Below, piece by piece: positions 1 to 9,476 of a stretch of 64,000 bases of DNA. Source of the DNA: CBDCVN01 sp965223585 (lineage in GTDB: Bacteria > Deinococcota > Deinococci > Deinococcales > Trueperaceae). How positions within the stretch are numbered: position 1 is the first letter of the stretch; each line of letters opens with the position of its first letter. Where the stretch lies: contig CBDCWW010000015.1 in assembly GCA_965223585.1 (NCBI GenBank), positions 248,001-312,000 on the forward strand, in the 5' to 3' direction. The position numbers and the translations under genes are program-made. The notes under the pieces are model-generated. The model was not told where the DNA came from, did no database searches, and saw nothing but the letters and a program-made list of their open reading frames with translations.

Positions 1-721
1 CATCGCAATCACTATCTTTTGTCCAAGGCCCTAGTTCAAAACTATTGTGTTCTAATAATTCGTTCGGAGAGTTAGAAGACTTAAGCGAGCACCAGTTGAC
101 GAAAAGATTTTTTGATCCCTCACTGTATAAACTGACCTCAGCAATTGTAGTCCCATTAGGGATTTGTTTTTGAATAGATTTAGTACGCCAAGATGTTTGC
201 GTTTGGGAAACTTCTTTGAAGAGACTAGAGATTTCGTTGCCTGCTGAATCGTAGAAGATAAGGCCCATTTCTCCATAACCACCACCTTCAGTTCCTCGTT
301 TTACCCGACATTTTAAAGTGGCAGTTTGGCCAGTCAATTGACTAGCATCTACCTCTTGATATAAGCAGGCACTTTTCCTTACTCGAGCAAGGTATCCTGT
401 TGAACCTGAATTAATTCCATTATAGATCAAGACAGAGCCATTGCTTCCATTATCATCACAATCACTATCTTTTGTCCAAGGCCCCAGTTCAAAACTATTG
501 TGTTCTAATAGCTCTGTTACAACAAGAGTTGAAAGCTCGTGATCACCTTCTAAATCAGCTATATATTCTGAGTCATCTGTTTCTTCGATTAGTAGTTCTG
601 ATTCCTCGAGTTCTAACTCTGTTATTTCAACCTGAGTATCTGATTGATTTGACTGGAAACAAGCTGCCAAAACTATAAAAAGCAGATAACATGTAATTAT
701 TTTCCATAAATTTTGCCTCAT
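1..721 (-). CDS. Repeat-containing lipoprotein, 3' end outside window
   Basis: This reading frame stays open to the window edge, so the C-terminus is missing. The start ATG (719-721) begins a signal peptide ending in a lipobox (LAAC, Cys about residue 21), so the mature protein should be lipid-anchored. An acidic linker rich in Glu and Asp follows, then a module starting LLEHNSFELGPWTKDSDCD at about residue 71. The same words begin again near residue 222, giving a period of 151 residues. The module, with few Cys and many Gly, Ser and Thr, resembles carbohydrate-binding-like beta-sandwich repeats, but I cannot name a family. Function unknown, probably cell surface. It lies downstream of gltB on the same strand. 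Confidence 0.8.
   Translation of the reverse strand, partial: MRQNLWKIITCYLLFIVLAACFQSNQSDTQVEITELELEESELLIEETDDSEYIADLEGDHELSTLVVTELLEHNSFELGPWTKDSDCDDNGSNGSVLIYNGINSGSTGYLARVRKSACLYQEVDASQLTGQTATLKCRVKRGTEGGGYGEMGLIFYDSAGNEISSLFKEVSQTQTSWRTKSIQKQIPNGTTIAEVSLYSEGSKNLFVNWCSLKSSNSPNELLEHNSFELGPWTKDSDCD
454..510 (-). repeat. Direct repeat copy (partner at 1-57) inside the lipoprotein gene
   Basis: Positions 1-57 and 454-510 are the same 57 bases apart from two substitutions (positions 5 and 32 of the unit). The spacing of 453 bp is 151 codons, so this is the start of a tandem protein module. The near identity at DNA level suggests recent duplication or gene conversion. Confidence 0.85.
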
Positions 722-751
722 CTTAAAACCTTCAAAGAGTTAAAACTGAAT

Positions 752-3700
752 CTAAACAGCAACTGGTCTAACTTCTGCTTGGGCTTGAATAGTTTCTAGG
801 GCTTTTCGCTCGAGCAACTTAATATCTTGCTCTTCAGCTGTAGCATCTTCCATACTAGGATGTGGAGCAACTTTCCAAAATTTAGGAAGGACATTTTCCC
901 AATCGTTTAAAAGCCTTTTAGCCAAGGGGCTATAGGTGACTTGTGCATGGCGTTCAATCATACCTTTTAGGAGCTTTTCATCAATATCATGTTCAACAGG
1001 CTCTAAACCCACCATGCCCGGATTGTAGCGTTTTTCAAACATTCTTTCTTCATCAATTACATAAGCGATGCCGCCTGACATGCCAGCACCAAAGTTACGT
1101 CCTGTTTTGCCTAAAATGACTGCTACTCCACCTGTCATGTACTCACAGCCGTGATCTCCACACCCCTCAACTACTATGAAACCACCAGAATTGCGTACGC
1201 ACAGGCGCTCACCAGCTTGACCTGAAGCATACAAAATCCCTCCTGTGGCTCCATACATTACTGTATTACCAATAATTACATTGGCTTCAGGAGCAAGGGT
1301 AGACTCTTTAGGTGGCCTTATGACAATTTCGCCACCATACATTCCCTTACCTACATAATCTTGGGCATCCCCCTCTAAAATAAGCCTCATTCCACGATTG
1401 TTCCATACTCCAAAACTTTGCCCGCTATTACCGGTAAAGTGTAACTCTATAGTACCTTCAGGCAAGCCCTTATCACCATGATGTTTAGCAATTTCACCAG
1501 AAAGCCTAGCCCCTATAGAACGAGCGCTATTAGTGATTCGGTAATCTTTATAAAAAGGAGTTCCTTGCTCTATAGCTAATTTGGTATCCTGCACTATCTG
1601 CTCATCAAGCAGTGGAATAAGCTCTAAGCGGTCATTACTAGGCATAACACATGAATGAGCCTTGCTCTTGGCCGGGTCAACTTCTTTGAAAATAACAGAA
1701 AGATCTATTTCAACATCTTTAGGATATGAAACATCTTTTCTAACATTTAATAAATCCACCCTACCAATAATTTCAGATAATCTGCGGTAACCCATTTCAG
1801 CCAAAATCATGCGAACTTGCTGTGCTACATAAAGCATAAAGTTAACTACATGTTCAGGCTTACCAACGTACTTGGCGCGTAGATCAGGGCGTTGTGTTGC
1901 CACACCAACAGGGCAAGTGTTTAAGTGGCACTGACGAATCATGGCACAACCTGCTGCCACAAGTGCAGTCGTACCAAATCCGTATTCCTCTGCCCCTAAA
2001 AGTGCTGCTATAATTACATCATGCCCCGTTTTTAAGCCTCCATCAACACGTAAGCGTATGCGTCCTCTTAAGTCATTTTCAACCAAAACTTGCTGAGTTT
2101 CAGCTAAACCTATTTCCCAAGGTATACCAGCATGTTTAATAGAGGATAGAGGAGAAGCGCCTGTACCACCATCGTGACCACTTATTTGTATGTTATCAGC
2201 ATAGCCTTTAGCTACTCCTGCTGCTACAGTGCCGACACCATCTGTAGAAACAAGTTTGACACAAACACGTGCTTGTGGATTGATGCTTTTTAAATCAAAG
2301 ATGAGCTGTGCTAGATCTTCTATAGAATAGATATCGTGGTGTGGTGGCGGTGAAATAAGAGTTACACCGGGTACACTGCGGCGAACTCGAGCAATCTCCT
2401 CATTAACTTTATGGCCGGGTAGTTGTCCACCCTCGCCGGGCTTAGCTCCTTGAGCCATCTTTATTTCAATTTCTTTAGCGCTCATTAGGTAGGTAGGAGT
2501 TACTCCAAAACGTCCCGAGGCAACTTGCTTAATAGCACTGTTGCCCCAATCACCTGTTTTAGGGGCCCAAGGGCCATAGCCATATTCCTTGGGATCTTGA
2601 TCCTCAACATAAGGAGCAAAACGTTCTGGTGCTTCGCCTCCTTCACCTGAGTTACTCTTAGCACCGAGACTGTTCATAGCTATAGCAATAGTTTCGTGGG
2701 TTTCTCTTGACACTGAACCATGACTCATGGCTTGGGTAGTGAACTGTGTCACAATATCTTCAATAGGCTCTACTTCTTCTAAAGGTATTGGTTTTTTTGC
2801 TCGAGCATATTCCAGTAAATCACGTAAATTACTGGCAGGACGATCCTCAACAGCCTCTGCATACTCCTTAAAAGCTTCAAAGCTTTCTGTACGCACAGCT
2901 TTGTGAAGAGCTTTAAAAACTTGAGGGTTAAAGGCATGATATTCACCAGCCTTACGAAAGCGGTAAATACCTAGATCCTTAAGTTTAGGATCCTCACCAA
3001 AAGCATCAGCATGAAATGCCAATACATCCTTAGCTATTCCTTCTAGGGTCACACCACCAATAGCATTTGGTGTACCTATAAAGTACTTATCTACTACTTC
3101 TTGTGAAAGACCAATAGCTTCGAAAATTTGAGCAGCACGATAACTAGATATTGTAGAAATGCCCATTTTAGACATTATTTTAAGTAGGCCTGCTTCAGCA
3201 GCCTTTTTATAGTTTTTAACTGCTTGCTCGCTGTCAATGTCACTATTTTTAGCAGTTGTCGCTGCATTGCGAGCAGTAGCCAAAGCAAGGTAAGGGTGAA
3301 TAAGAGCAGCGCCGTAGCCTATTAAACAAGCAAAGTGATGATCTTCTCTAGGTTCAGCAGTATCACAAACTATGGCTGCTTTGGTTCTTAGGCCTGCTTT
3401 TAATAGATAATGATGTACAGCAGCAGTTGCTAACAGCATAGGTATAGGTGCATTTTTAGCGTCTATGTTGCGGTCAGAAAGAATAATTATGCTAGCTCTA
3501 TTGCGCACTGCTCTTACTGCCGCATCACAAATTGCATCGAGGGCGTTCTCGAGCCCAAACAAACCTTGTGAAAGTGGGAACGTTGCACATAAAGTGCGGG
3601 TACGAAGTTTAGCCTTCTCCTCGCGTAAGTAGGCAAGCTCAGCTTCATCTAAGATAAAGGATTTAAAACCTATAACATAAGCAGCATCCTCTTCTTCGTT

Positions 3701-5356
3701 TAAAATACTTTCCCTTGGACCTACTATTGTCCTAAGTGACATAACTAAATCTTCTCTTAAGGGATCAATAGGGGGGTTGGTAACTTGGGCAAAACGTTGC
3801 TTAAAGTAGCGATAAAGTTGCTGCGGATACTTAGAAAGTACTGCCAGCGGCGTATCATCCCCCATTGAGCCTACAGGAATCTTAGCTTCTAAAATCATTG
3901 GCTCAAAAATACGACTATAATCTTCTTTACTATAGCCAAAGACAGACTGATAGCGCAAAAGGTTGTTTTCATCCCAACCTCGCAAAGCCACCTCATGATC
4001 AGGATGTTCGTAATCGGCTACAGCTATAGTTTTGAGGCTTTTCAACCACTTACCATAAGGTTTACGCTTAGCATATTCAGCCTTGATTTCATCGTTGCGC
4101 ATAAAGCGTTTTTCTAAGGTATCGACTGCTAAAATTTTGCCCGGGCCTAAACGCCCACGCTCAACTATATCTTCTTGAGGTACGCTCACAACGCCTGCTT
4201 CAGAACCAATAATTACTTTACCATCTTTAGTTAACCAGTAACGCTGTGGACGCAAACCATTTCTATCCAGAGCAGCTACTGCAAAGCGACCGTCACTAAA
4301 CACCAGTGCAGCAGGACCATCCCAAGGTTCGGTGAGGCAAGCATGGTACTCATAGAATCTTTTTACTTCCTTACTCAATTCCACATTACCCTCATAAGCT
4401 TCAGGTACTAGCATCATAGCAGTATGTAAAGGATCACGCCCTGAAAGCATTAGTAACTCAAAGGCATTATCAATGGCTGCTGAATCACTACCACCGGGTT
4501 GAATGATAGGTAATAAGTCTTTTACATCTTTACCCCAAAGATCACTTTCCAAAACAGGTTCACGTGAGCGCATGAAATTTACATTGCCCTGAAGAGTATT
4601 AATCTCACCATTGTGTGCTAAAAACCTAAAAGGTTGTGCTAAAGACCAACTAGGAAAGGTATTCGTTGAGTAACGCTGATGAAAAAGTGCAATAGCTGTT
4701 TCATAATCATCTTGAGCTAGATCAAGATAAAACTCATCAATTTGCTCGCCAAGCATGAGTCCCTTGTAAACAATCGTTTGGTGAGAAAAGGAAGGAATAT
4801 AAACATTTCCCAAGCCTGTTTCACGTATACGATTTTCTATACGTTTACGTTTCAAGTAGAGCCTGCGTTCAAACTCATCACCACTCAAGTCAGGGGGACG
4901 CTCAACAAAAATTTGCTTTAAAACAGGCAGTCGGCGACGAGCTATGTTACCCAAAACATTCTCGTTAACAGGAATATCGCGCCAAAGAAGTATTTTAAAA
5001 GTGCCTTCAATAACTTCGTTTATGGTCTCGAGAATTCTTGAAGTAGTTTCTTCATCTTTGTATTCTATAAAAAAGACTCCTACTGCCAAGTCTTGATCAT
5101 CATTAAGCTGAATTCCCCTGTTAGCAAGAACACGTCTAAAAAACTTGTGAGGAATTTGTGTTAGTACACCTGCACCGTCACCTGTTAAACCATCTGCACT
5201 GACTGCACCTCTATGTGCTAGGTTGCAAAGTGCTCTAATAGCATCTTGTAAAATTTCGTGTGATTTTCGTCCGTTTTGATCAGCTATAAAACCAATACCA
5301 CAAGCGTCACGTTCTTTAGGATAAGCTAGCGTACTGAAGTCAGAATAATGGCTCAC
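752..5356 (-). CDS. gltB: Glutamate synthase large subunit (GOGAT alpha)
   Basis: Converts 2-oxoglutarate and the ammonia released from glutamine into two glutamates in nitrogen assimilation. At 1534 residues it has the normal full length. The class II glutamine amidotransferase nucleophile is Cys19 in DACGIGF after a short propeptide. The FMN-binding synthase domain occupies about residues 840-1210. The 3Fe-4S ligands are visible as a C-X5-C-X4-C motif (CAMIRQCHLNTC) near residues 1130-1145. The C-terminal Gly-rich beta-helix follows. The start is GTG (5354-5356), preceded by an AAAGGA-type ribosome site about 10 nt upstream. No small subunit (gltD) lies on either side, so the electron donor (NADPH via GltD, or ferredoxin) cannot be decided here. 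Confidence 0.97.
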   Translation of the reverse strand: MSHYSDFSTLAYPKERDACGIGFIADQNGRKSHEILQDAIRALCNLAHRGAVSADGLTGDGAGVLTQIPHKFFRRVLANRGIQLNDDQDLAVGVFFIEYKDEETTSRILETINEVIEGTFKILLWRDIPVNENVLGNIARRRLPVLKQIFVERPPDLSGDEFERRLYLKRKRIENRIRETGLGNVYIPSFSHQTIVYKGLMLGEQIDEFYLDLAQDDYETAIALFHQRYSTNTFPSWSLAQPFRFLAHNGEINTLQGNVNFMRSREPVLESDLWGKDVKDLLPIIQPGGSDSAAIDNAFELLMLSGRDPLHTAMMLVPEAYEGNVELSKEVKRFYEYHACLTEPWDGPAALVFSDGRFAVAALDRNGLRPQRYWLTKDGKVIIGSEAGVVSVPQEDIVERGRLGPGKILAVDTLEKRFMRNDEIKAEYAKRKPYGKWLKSLKTIAVADYEHPDHEVALRGWDENNLLRYQSVFGYSKEDYSRIFEPMILEAKIPVGSMGDDTPLAVLSKYPQQLYRYFKQRFAQVTNPPIDPLREDLVMSLRTIVGPRESILNEEEDAAYVIGFKSFILDEAELAYLREEKAKLRTRTLCATFPLSQGLFGLENALDAICDAAVRAVRNRASIIILSDRNIDAKNAPIPMLLATAAVHHYLLKAGLRTKAAIVCDTAEPREDHHFACLIGYGAALIHPYLALATARNAATTAKNSDIDSEQAVKNYKKAAEAGLLKIMSKMGISTISSYRAAQIFEAIGLSQEVVDKYFIGTPNAIGGVTLEGIAKDVLAFHADAFGEDPKLKDLGIYRFRKAGEYHAFNPQVFKALHKAVRTESFEAFKEYAEAVEDRPASNLRDLLEYARAKKPIPLEEVEPIEDIVTQFTTQAMSHGSVSRETHETIAIAMNSLGAKSNSGEGGEAPERFAPYVEDQDPKEYGYGPWAPKTGDWGNSAIKQVASGRFGVTPTYLMSAKEIEIKMAQGAKPGEGGQLPGHKVNEEIARVRRSVPGVTLISPPPHHDIYSIEDLAQLIFDLKSINPQARVCVKLVSTDGVGTVAAGVAKGYADNIQISGHDGGTGASPLSSIKHAGIPWEIGLAETQQVLVENDLRGRIRLRVDGGLKTGHDVIIAALLGAEEYGFGTTALVAAGCAMIRQCHLNTCPVGVATQRPDLRAKYVGKPEHVVNFMLYVAQQVRMILAEMGYRRLSEIIGRVDLLNVRKDVSYPKDVEIDLSVIFKEVDPAKSKAHSCVMPSNDRLELIPLLDEQIVQDTKLAIEQGTPFYKDYRITNSARSIGARLSGEIAKHHGDKGLPEGTIELHFTGNSGQSFGVWNNRGMRLILEGDAQDYVGKGMYGGEIVIRPPKESTLAPEANVIIGNTVMYGATGGILYASGQAGERLCVRNSGGFIVVEGCGDHGCEYMTGGVAVILGKTGRNFGAGMSGGIAYVIDEERMFEKRYNPGMVGLEPVEHDIDEKLLKGMIERHAQVTYSPLAKRLLNDWENVLPKFWKVAPHPSMEDATAEEQDIKLLERKALETIQAQAEVRPVAV

Positions 5357-5649
5357 AGTGTTTCTGTCCTTTCTTTATATAGAAAACTTTTAAGTTAAGT
5401 AGTTTTAAGTAGTTATTTTTTCAAATAACAGTTTCCTTTAGCAAAGTTATATACTAGAGCTTTCATCCTTTTAGAAAAGCTTTTTGAAATTTCTACGGTT
5501 TACAAATACACTATAAATAATGTGATTGAAAACCATCTTTGACAACTTCCTAATTATTTACTACTAGCATCTAGCACTCACAATAAATAGCATTATAGCA
5601 TACTGTGGTTTTGTCCTTGCAGGATGTCTAAATTTGCTTAAAAAGGGAT

Positions 5650-6699
5650 CTAGATGACAGGTAGAGTGTTTAAATTCTGAATACTTACTTGTCCCGCCAA
5701 CATCCTTGCTGCACTGCGAAAGGCTTCAGCTTCAGGGCTATTAGGTTCAGCAGCAACTATTGGTTTGCCTTCATCACCACTTTCACGTAGCTTGCTTGTT
5801 ATTGGTATTTGCTCGAGCAACACAAGCCGTTCCTTCTCGGCAAAGGCTGCTGTATTCCCCTGACCAAAAATGTGGTCCTGAGTACCATCTGGCAATTGAT
5901 AGTAAGACATGTTCTCGATAATACCAAGCAAAGGTACATTAGTTTTGCGAAACATAGTATAGGAACGTTTAACATCAGCCAAAGCTACTGCTTGTGGTGT
6001 AGTTACCAATATAGCACCAGTTACAGACACCAACTGTGAAAGTGAGAGTTGCACATCGCCAGTTCCGGGAGGCAAATCAACTATTAAATAGTCAAGAGTT
6101 CCCCACAAAACCTGCTTTAGAAGTTGCGTAAGTGTGCCATGTAACATTGGCCCACGCCATGTTAAAGCCTGTTCTTCTTCCACTAAATTGGCAATAGAAA
6201 TTACCTTAACACCATAGTTCTTTAAAGGTAGAATTTTCTTTTCATCATCAGCTAGCAGGCGCTTGCCTTCTACTTTAAACATTTTTGCTTGACTAGGACC
6301 ATAAATATCAGCATCTAATAAGCCAACTTCAGCACCCTCGAGAGCTAAGCTAACTGCTAGATTAGTTGCAACTGTAGATTTGCCCACACCTCCTTTACCT
6401 GAACCTACTGCTATTATGTTCTTAACGCCGGGTAATTCTGCTTGCTCAGCACCCCTAACCTGTGCTGTAAAGTTAATTTGGATATTCTTGATGCCTTCTA
6501 GTTTACCCAAGGCAGTTCGTATATCCCCTTCTATTTTGCCTTTTAAAGGGCAAGCAGGGGTAGTCAGTTTTATATCTAAGTGAACATCATCATCAGTTAT
6601 AACAACTTTTTCTACCATGCCAAGGCTTACTAGATCCTTATGTAATTCGGGATCATTTACTGTGCGAAGCGCATTTATAATTATATCTTCTGTAACCAT
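5650..6699 (-). CDS. mrp: Mrp/ApbC family iron-sulfur cluster carrier ATPase
   Basis: Cytosolic P-loop ATPase of the Mrp/NBP35 family, thought to carry Fe-S clusters to target enzymes. An N-terminal MIP18/DUF59-type domain (about residues 1-85, with the conserved PACPLK) precedes the deviant Walker A GSGKGGVGKST near residue 101. Later motifs are the Asp of LLDADIYGPSQ and the DLPPGTGD switch region. The family's CxxC cluster-binding pair, normally after the ENMS motif, is absent: this protein reads ENMSYYQLPDGTQDHIFG. Some bacterial homologues also lack it. Length (349) is typical. It lies upstream of gltB on the same strand with a 290-bp gap, so it is probably separately transcribed. Confidence 0.93.
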   Translation of the reverse strand: MVTEDIIINALRTVNDPELHKDLVSLGMVEKVVITDDDVHLDIKLTTPACPLKGKIEGDIRTALGKLEGIKNIQINFTAQVRGAEQAELPGVKNIIAVGSGKGGVGKSTVATNLAVSLALEGAEVGLLDADIYGPSQAKMFKVEGKRLLADDEKKILPLKNYGVKVISIANLVEEEQALTWRGPMLHGTLTQLLKQVLWGTLDYLIVDLPPGTGDVQLSLSQLVSVTGAILVTTPQAVALADVKRSYTMFRKTNVPLLGIIENMSYYQLPDGTQDHIFGQGNTAAFAEKERLVLLEQIPITSKLRESGDEGKPIVAAEPNSPEAEAFRSAARMLAGQVSIQNLNTLPVI

Positions 6700-6892
6700 G
6701 TATAATCTAAGTTTGCAATATTGTTTAGATTATAGCAAGAGGTCACATAATTAGGCACATAGATAAATTATTTGTGAGTCTTTGTTGCAATTCCAAGTTA
6801 GTAGCTAGAAGCCAATAGTTAGTAGTCAGTAGGGCTTTATTATACTAGCTAATGACTTACTGGCTACCTTTAGGAAAAATATTTACGTTGAA

Positions 6893-8569
6893 TCAGTATT
6901 GCACGGCATGCAAGTTTTGAAGCTTTCCCGAAGAGTCTAGGTTACTGATTCTGGCATCAATAAGATGAAGTCCTTCCAACGTATTATTACTAATAGAAAA
7001 AACCTCTAAGTTACCAAGTGTAGCTAGAGAACTGATATCACTAACTTCAATACCACTTAGGTAAAGTATTTGCAAATTATTTAGCCCAGCTAGGGAACTC
7101 ACATCATTAACTCGAGTATTGCCAAGAGAAAGTGTCTCTAAGCTATTAAGTTTAGCTAGGGAATTTAGATCATTAACTCTAGTACCCTTAAGGGAAATTA
7201 GTCGCAAATTATTTAATCTTGCTAATGAGCTTATATCATTGGCTGTAACTTCTTCTAGATAGAGTTCTTGCAAAGTACCCAATTCAGCTAAAGGCCTTAC
7301 ATCATTGACTTGAGTCTTGTTAAGATTAAGTATTTGTAAGTTATCTAATTTAGCTAGGCTGCTTACATCACTAATTAGGGTACGCTTAAGGAAAAGTTCT
7401 TCTAAGTTGTTTAATTTACCTAAAGGGGTTAAATCACTAACTTGCGTATTGCTCAGGAAAAGTCTTTGTAGGTTATCCAATTTAGTTAAAGGGCTTACAT
7501 CATTGACTTGAGTACTGTTAAGATTAAGTACTTGTAAATTACTCAAACTGACTAGAGGACTTATATCTCTGACTTGTGTACTACCTAAACAAAGTGTATG
7601 TAAGCTACTTAATTCGGCTAGGGGGCTTACATCTCTGATTTTAGATCTATTAAGAACAAGTGTTTGTAAGCTACTCAATTCAACTAAAGGGCTTAAGTCA
7701 CTAATTTGTATACCACTAAGATAAAGTGTTTGTAAGTGGTTTAATTTAGCTAGAGGAGCTAAATCATTAATTCGGTTATTCATATTCATAAGAATAAGAT
7801 GTTCTAGATTACTTAGCTCAGCCAGAAAACTTAAATCATTAACTTGGACATTCTTGAGAATAAGTTTTTTTAAGTTACTTAATCTAGCTATAGGTAACTT
7901 GATAAAACCATCAACCTCTTCTCGCGATTTTAAGGTTATTTCCTCAACTTCCAAAAGATGCCCAACAGTTATTAATTCACCCGTTTCCATTCCCAAATAG
8001 CTTAAAAGAACATTCTTTACTGCAGTATTTTCTATACTGATATTTTGCTGATAGTTTTCAGCATAAGTTATAAGGGCTTTATATCTTTCTCTTGCAAATG
8101 AATTAAGTCTTCCTAGCGTGCCTTCAGAAATATTTCCTAAGGTTTGAAAAATACAATTATAGTCACGAGGTTGTTCTGTTTTGCATTTATCAGCTTCAAC
8201 AAAAATAGCGTTCATTGCCTCGTTCTCTAAATGCTCTAATTTAGCTGCTTGACGCTCTAATTCTATTGCATGAGCAGTACGCCGAGACTTTGCTATAGAA
8301 GCAACGTTAATAAAAAGAGGAAGTAGCAAAAGGATAATTAAGACCTTGCTTGCTCGTTTAGGTGTAAGGAAAAAGAGAAGCCAGTTCTTTTCTTGAATAA
8401 ACTCAATACGAGTACGCCAAGCCAACTTGACAGCTGACCATGACCATTGCCAAGGTCTTTTTAAATCATCACTTAGCTTCTCAAAATCACTCACCATCAT
8501 GTCAATGTAGGCTTTATCTCGCCTTGGTGTTATGAGCTGTGCGAAGTAAGTCAGAGGGTTATGTTTCAT
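6893..8569 (-). CDS. Membrane-anchored leucine-rich-repeat protein
   Basis: A 558-residue protein. The N-terminal 70 residues are soluble and rich in Trp and basic residues; they resemble the permease-prefix type of domain often encoded beside PadR regulators (inference). A single membrane segment follows at about residues 73-91, then a helical, Cys-containing stretch to about residue 200. From there to the C-terminus are roughly 13 leucine-rich repeats of 22 residues with the pattern NLQxLxLxxTQVxDVSPLAxL. The LRR domain would lie on the far side of the membrane and probably binds a protein or other ligand. It is 16 bp downstream of the PadR-like gene and almost certainly co-transcribed with it. 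Confidence 0.85.
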   Translation of the reverse strand: MKHNPLTYFAQLITPRRDKAYIDMMVSDFEKLSDDLKRPWQWSWSAVKLAWRTRIEFIQEKNWLLFFLTPKRASKVLIILLLLPLFINVASIAKSRRTAHAIELERQAAKLEHLENEAMNAIFVEADKCKTEQPRDYNCIFQTLGNISEGTLGRLNSFARERYKALITYAENYQQNISIENTAVKNVLLSYLGMETGELITVGHLLEVEEITLKSREEVDGFIKLPIARLSNLKKLILKNVQVNDLSFLAELSNLEHLILMNMNNRINDLAPLAKLNHLQTLYLSGIQISDLSPLVELSSLQTLVLNRSKIRDVSPLAELSSLHTLCLGSTQVRDISPLVSLSNLQVLNLNSTQVNDVSPLTKLDNLQRLFLSNTQVSDLTPLGKLNNLEELFLKRTLISDVSSLAKLDNLQILNLNKTQVNDVRPLAELGTLQELYLEEVTANDISSLARLNNLRLISLKGTRVNDLNSLAKLNSLETLSLGNTRVNDVSSLAGLNNLQILYLSGIEVSDISSLATLGNLEVFSISNNTLEGLHLIDARISNLDSSGKLQNLHAVQY

Positions 8570-8585
8570 TTGTTCATTTTAAAGT

Positions 8586-9269
8586 TTAAGTAAGGGCAAA
8601 AACTTTCCTAATAAGGAAAACTAGTAAGTGACTTGTTGAAATTTCTTGTTTAGTATTGCTCATGCTATAAGCTTGCTCGAGTAGGTCGCAAAAGAATTCT
8701 ACACCTTTTGAGTTTAAAGTTACTGTATCATCATCTAAGTTAAAGACAAGAAAATCATACTTCCTCCACTCTTGGAAGTAGTCGTAAACACCGCTTCCAA
8801 AAAGTTCGACCAGTTTTTGCCTTGTATAAGGAGTTTTGTCACGATAATAAGAGTTTAAAAGGGGGCGAAATAGTTTTAAGCCAAGTGGTTTAAGAGCACG
8901 AAGAGCTACTTCATTTTTTATTGCTTGCTTAGACTTCTCAAAGTTTTCGATAGCCTGAGTTTCATCACCTATTTCCTTAAGAGCAAAGGATACAGCACCT
9001 TCACGTGCTCTTTCCATAAGCCTACTCTTAAATATAGGTTTAATGCTATAGTAGCGCCTTGAATTATCTGCTGAACTACGCCGTTCTAGGTAACCAAGCT
9101 CATCTGTCAAACGCTTGAGTGCCTCGCTAGCACGACCTTTACTTACCCCTAGCTCTTTATGAAGCTGACAGGGGTATGTCTCTCCATGTATAAGTAAATG
9201 CATAATAATTATTACTTCTACAGGTTCAGGTAAGCGAAAGCATTTTTTTCTCTTTAGCATCTTAGCCAT
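8586..9269 (-). CDS. PadR-like winged-helix transcription regulator
   Basis: 227 residues. The N-terminal 80 form a winged helix: a PVEVIIIMHLLIHGETYPCQLHKELGV-type first half with GRASEALKRL as recognition helix, then a wing ending in SRRYYSI. This matches the PadR/MarR superfamily layout in which the regulator is paired with a membrane protein gene. The C-terminal 140 residues are helical and unassigned. The start ATG (9267-9269) has no Shine-Dalgarno sequence but a TATAAT box 8 nt upstream, implying a leaderless transcript. It probably controls itself and the downstream LRR gene; the ligand is unknown. Confidence 0.75.
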   Translation of the reverse strand: MAKMLKRKKCFRLPEPVEVIIIMHLLIHGETYPCQLHKELGVSKGRASEALKRLTDELGYLERRSSADNSRRYYSIKPIFKSRLMERAREGAVSFALKEIGDETQAIENFEKSKQAIKNEVALRALKPLGLKLFRPLLNSYYRDKTPYTRQKLVELFGSGVYDYFQEWRKYDFLVFNLDDDTVTLNSKGVEFFCDLLEQAYSMSNTKQEISTSHLLVFLIRKVFALT

Positions 9270-9277
9270 AATAATTT

Positions 9278-9283
9278 ATTATA
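9278..9283 (-). promoter_or_regulatory. -10 box of a leaderless promoter for the PadR-like gene
   Basis: TATAAT on the minus strand, separated by 8 nt from the ATG at 9269. No ribosome site fits in between, so transcription should start at or beside the start codon. Confidence 0.55.
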
Positions 9284-9299
9284 GAGCTTTTTAATTAAT

Positions 9300-9476
9300 T
9301 TATCTATTTAAGCGGAACCCTCTATAAATCAAGTGTGAAGAGGGGATTCCGCTTAAGATTTTATAAGTACTATTCGCAGGTAATCCAATTCTTTCAGCAA
9401 GTTGTGCTGTATTAAGCCATATCTCTTTTAGCTTATCACTAAGGATTTTCCAACTTATATGGGTTACAAAATTTAC
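9300..9476 (-). pseudogene. Relic of a MerR/excisionase-type helix-turn-helix (HTH_17)
   Basis: On the minus strand this stretch reads without a stop as about 58 residues, including LNTAQLAERIGLPANSTYKI followed by SGIPSSHLIYRGFRLNR. This is the arrangement of the small excisionase-like DNA-binding domain. It has no start codon and is in frame with the upstream HigA-like gene, directly after its TGA. I read it as a decayed fragment; chance similarity is possible. Confidence 0.4.
9308..9356. repeat. Inverted repeat TTAAGCGGAAYCCC...
   Basis: Arm 9308-9323 (TTAAGCGGAACCCTCT) is almost the reverse complement of 9339-9356, with a 2-nt length difference and a 15-nt loop. It lies upstream of the PadR-like gene and could be a hairpin terminator for the HigBA operon, an operator, or the end of a small mobile element. 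A similar half, AGGGTTCCGTTTAA, recurs at 15898-15911. Confidence 0.55.

Noticed and set aside
52..678. Short open frames at 52-285 (minus) and 472-678 (plus)
   Set aside because: Both are out-of-frame shadows of the partial lipoprotein whose true minus-strand frame is open from 721 to the window edge.
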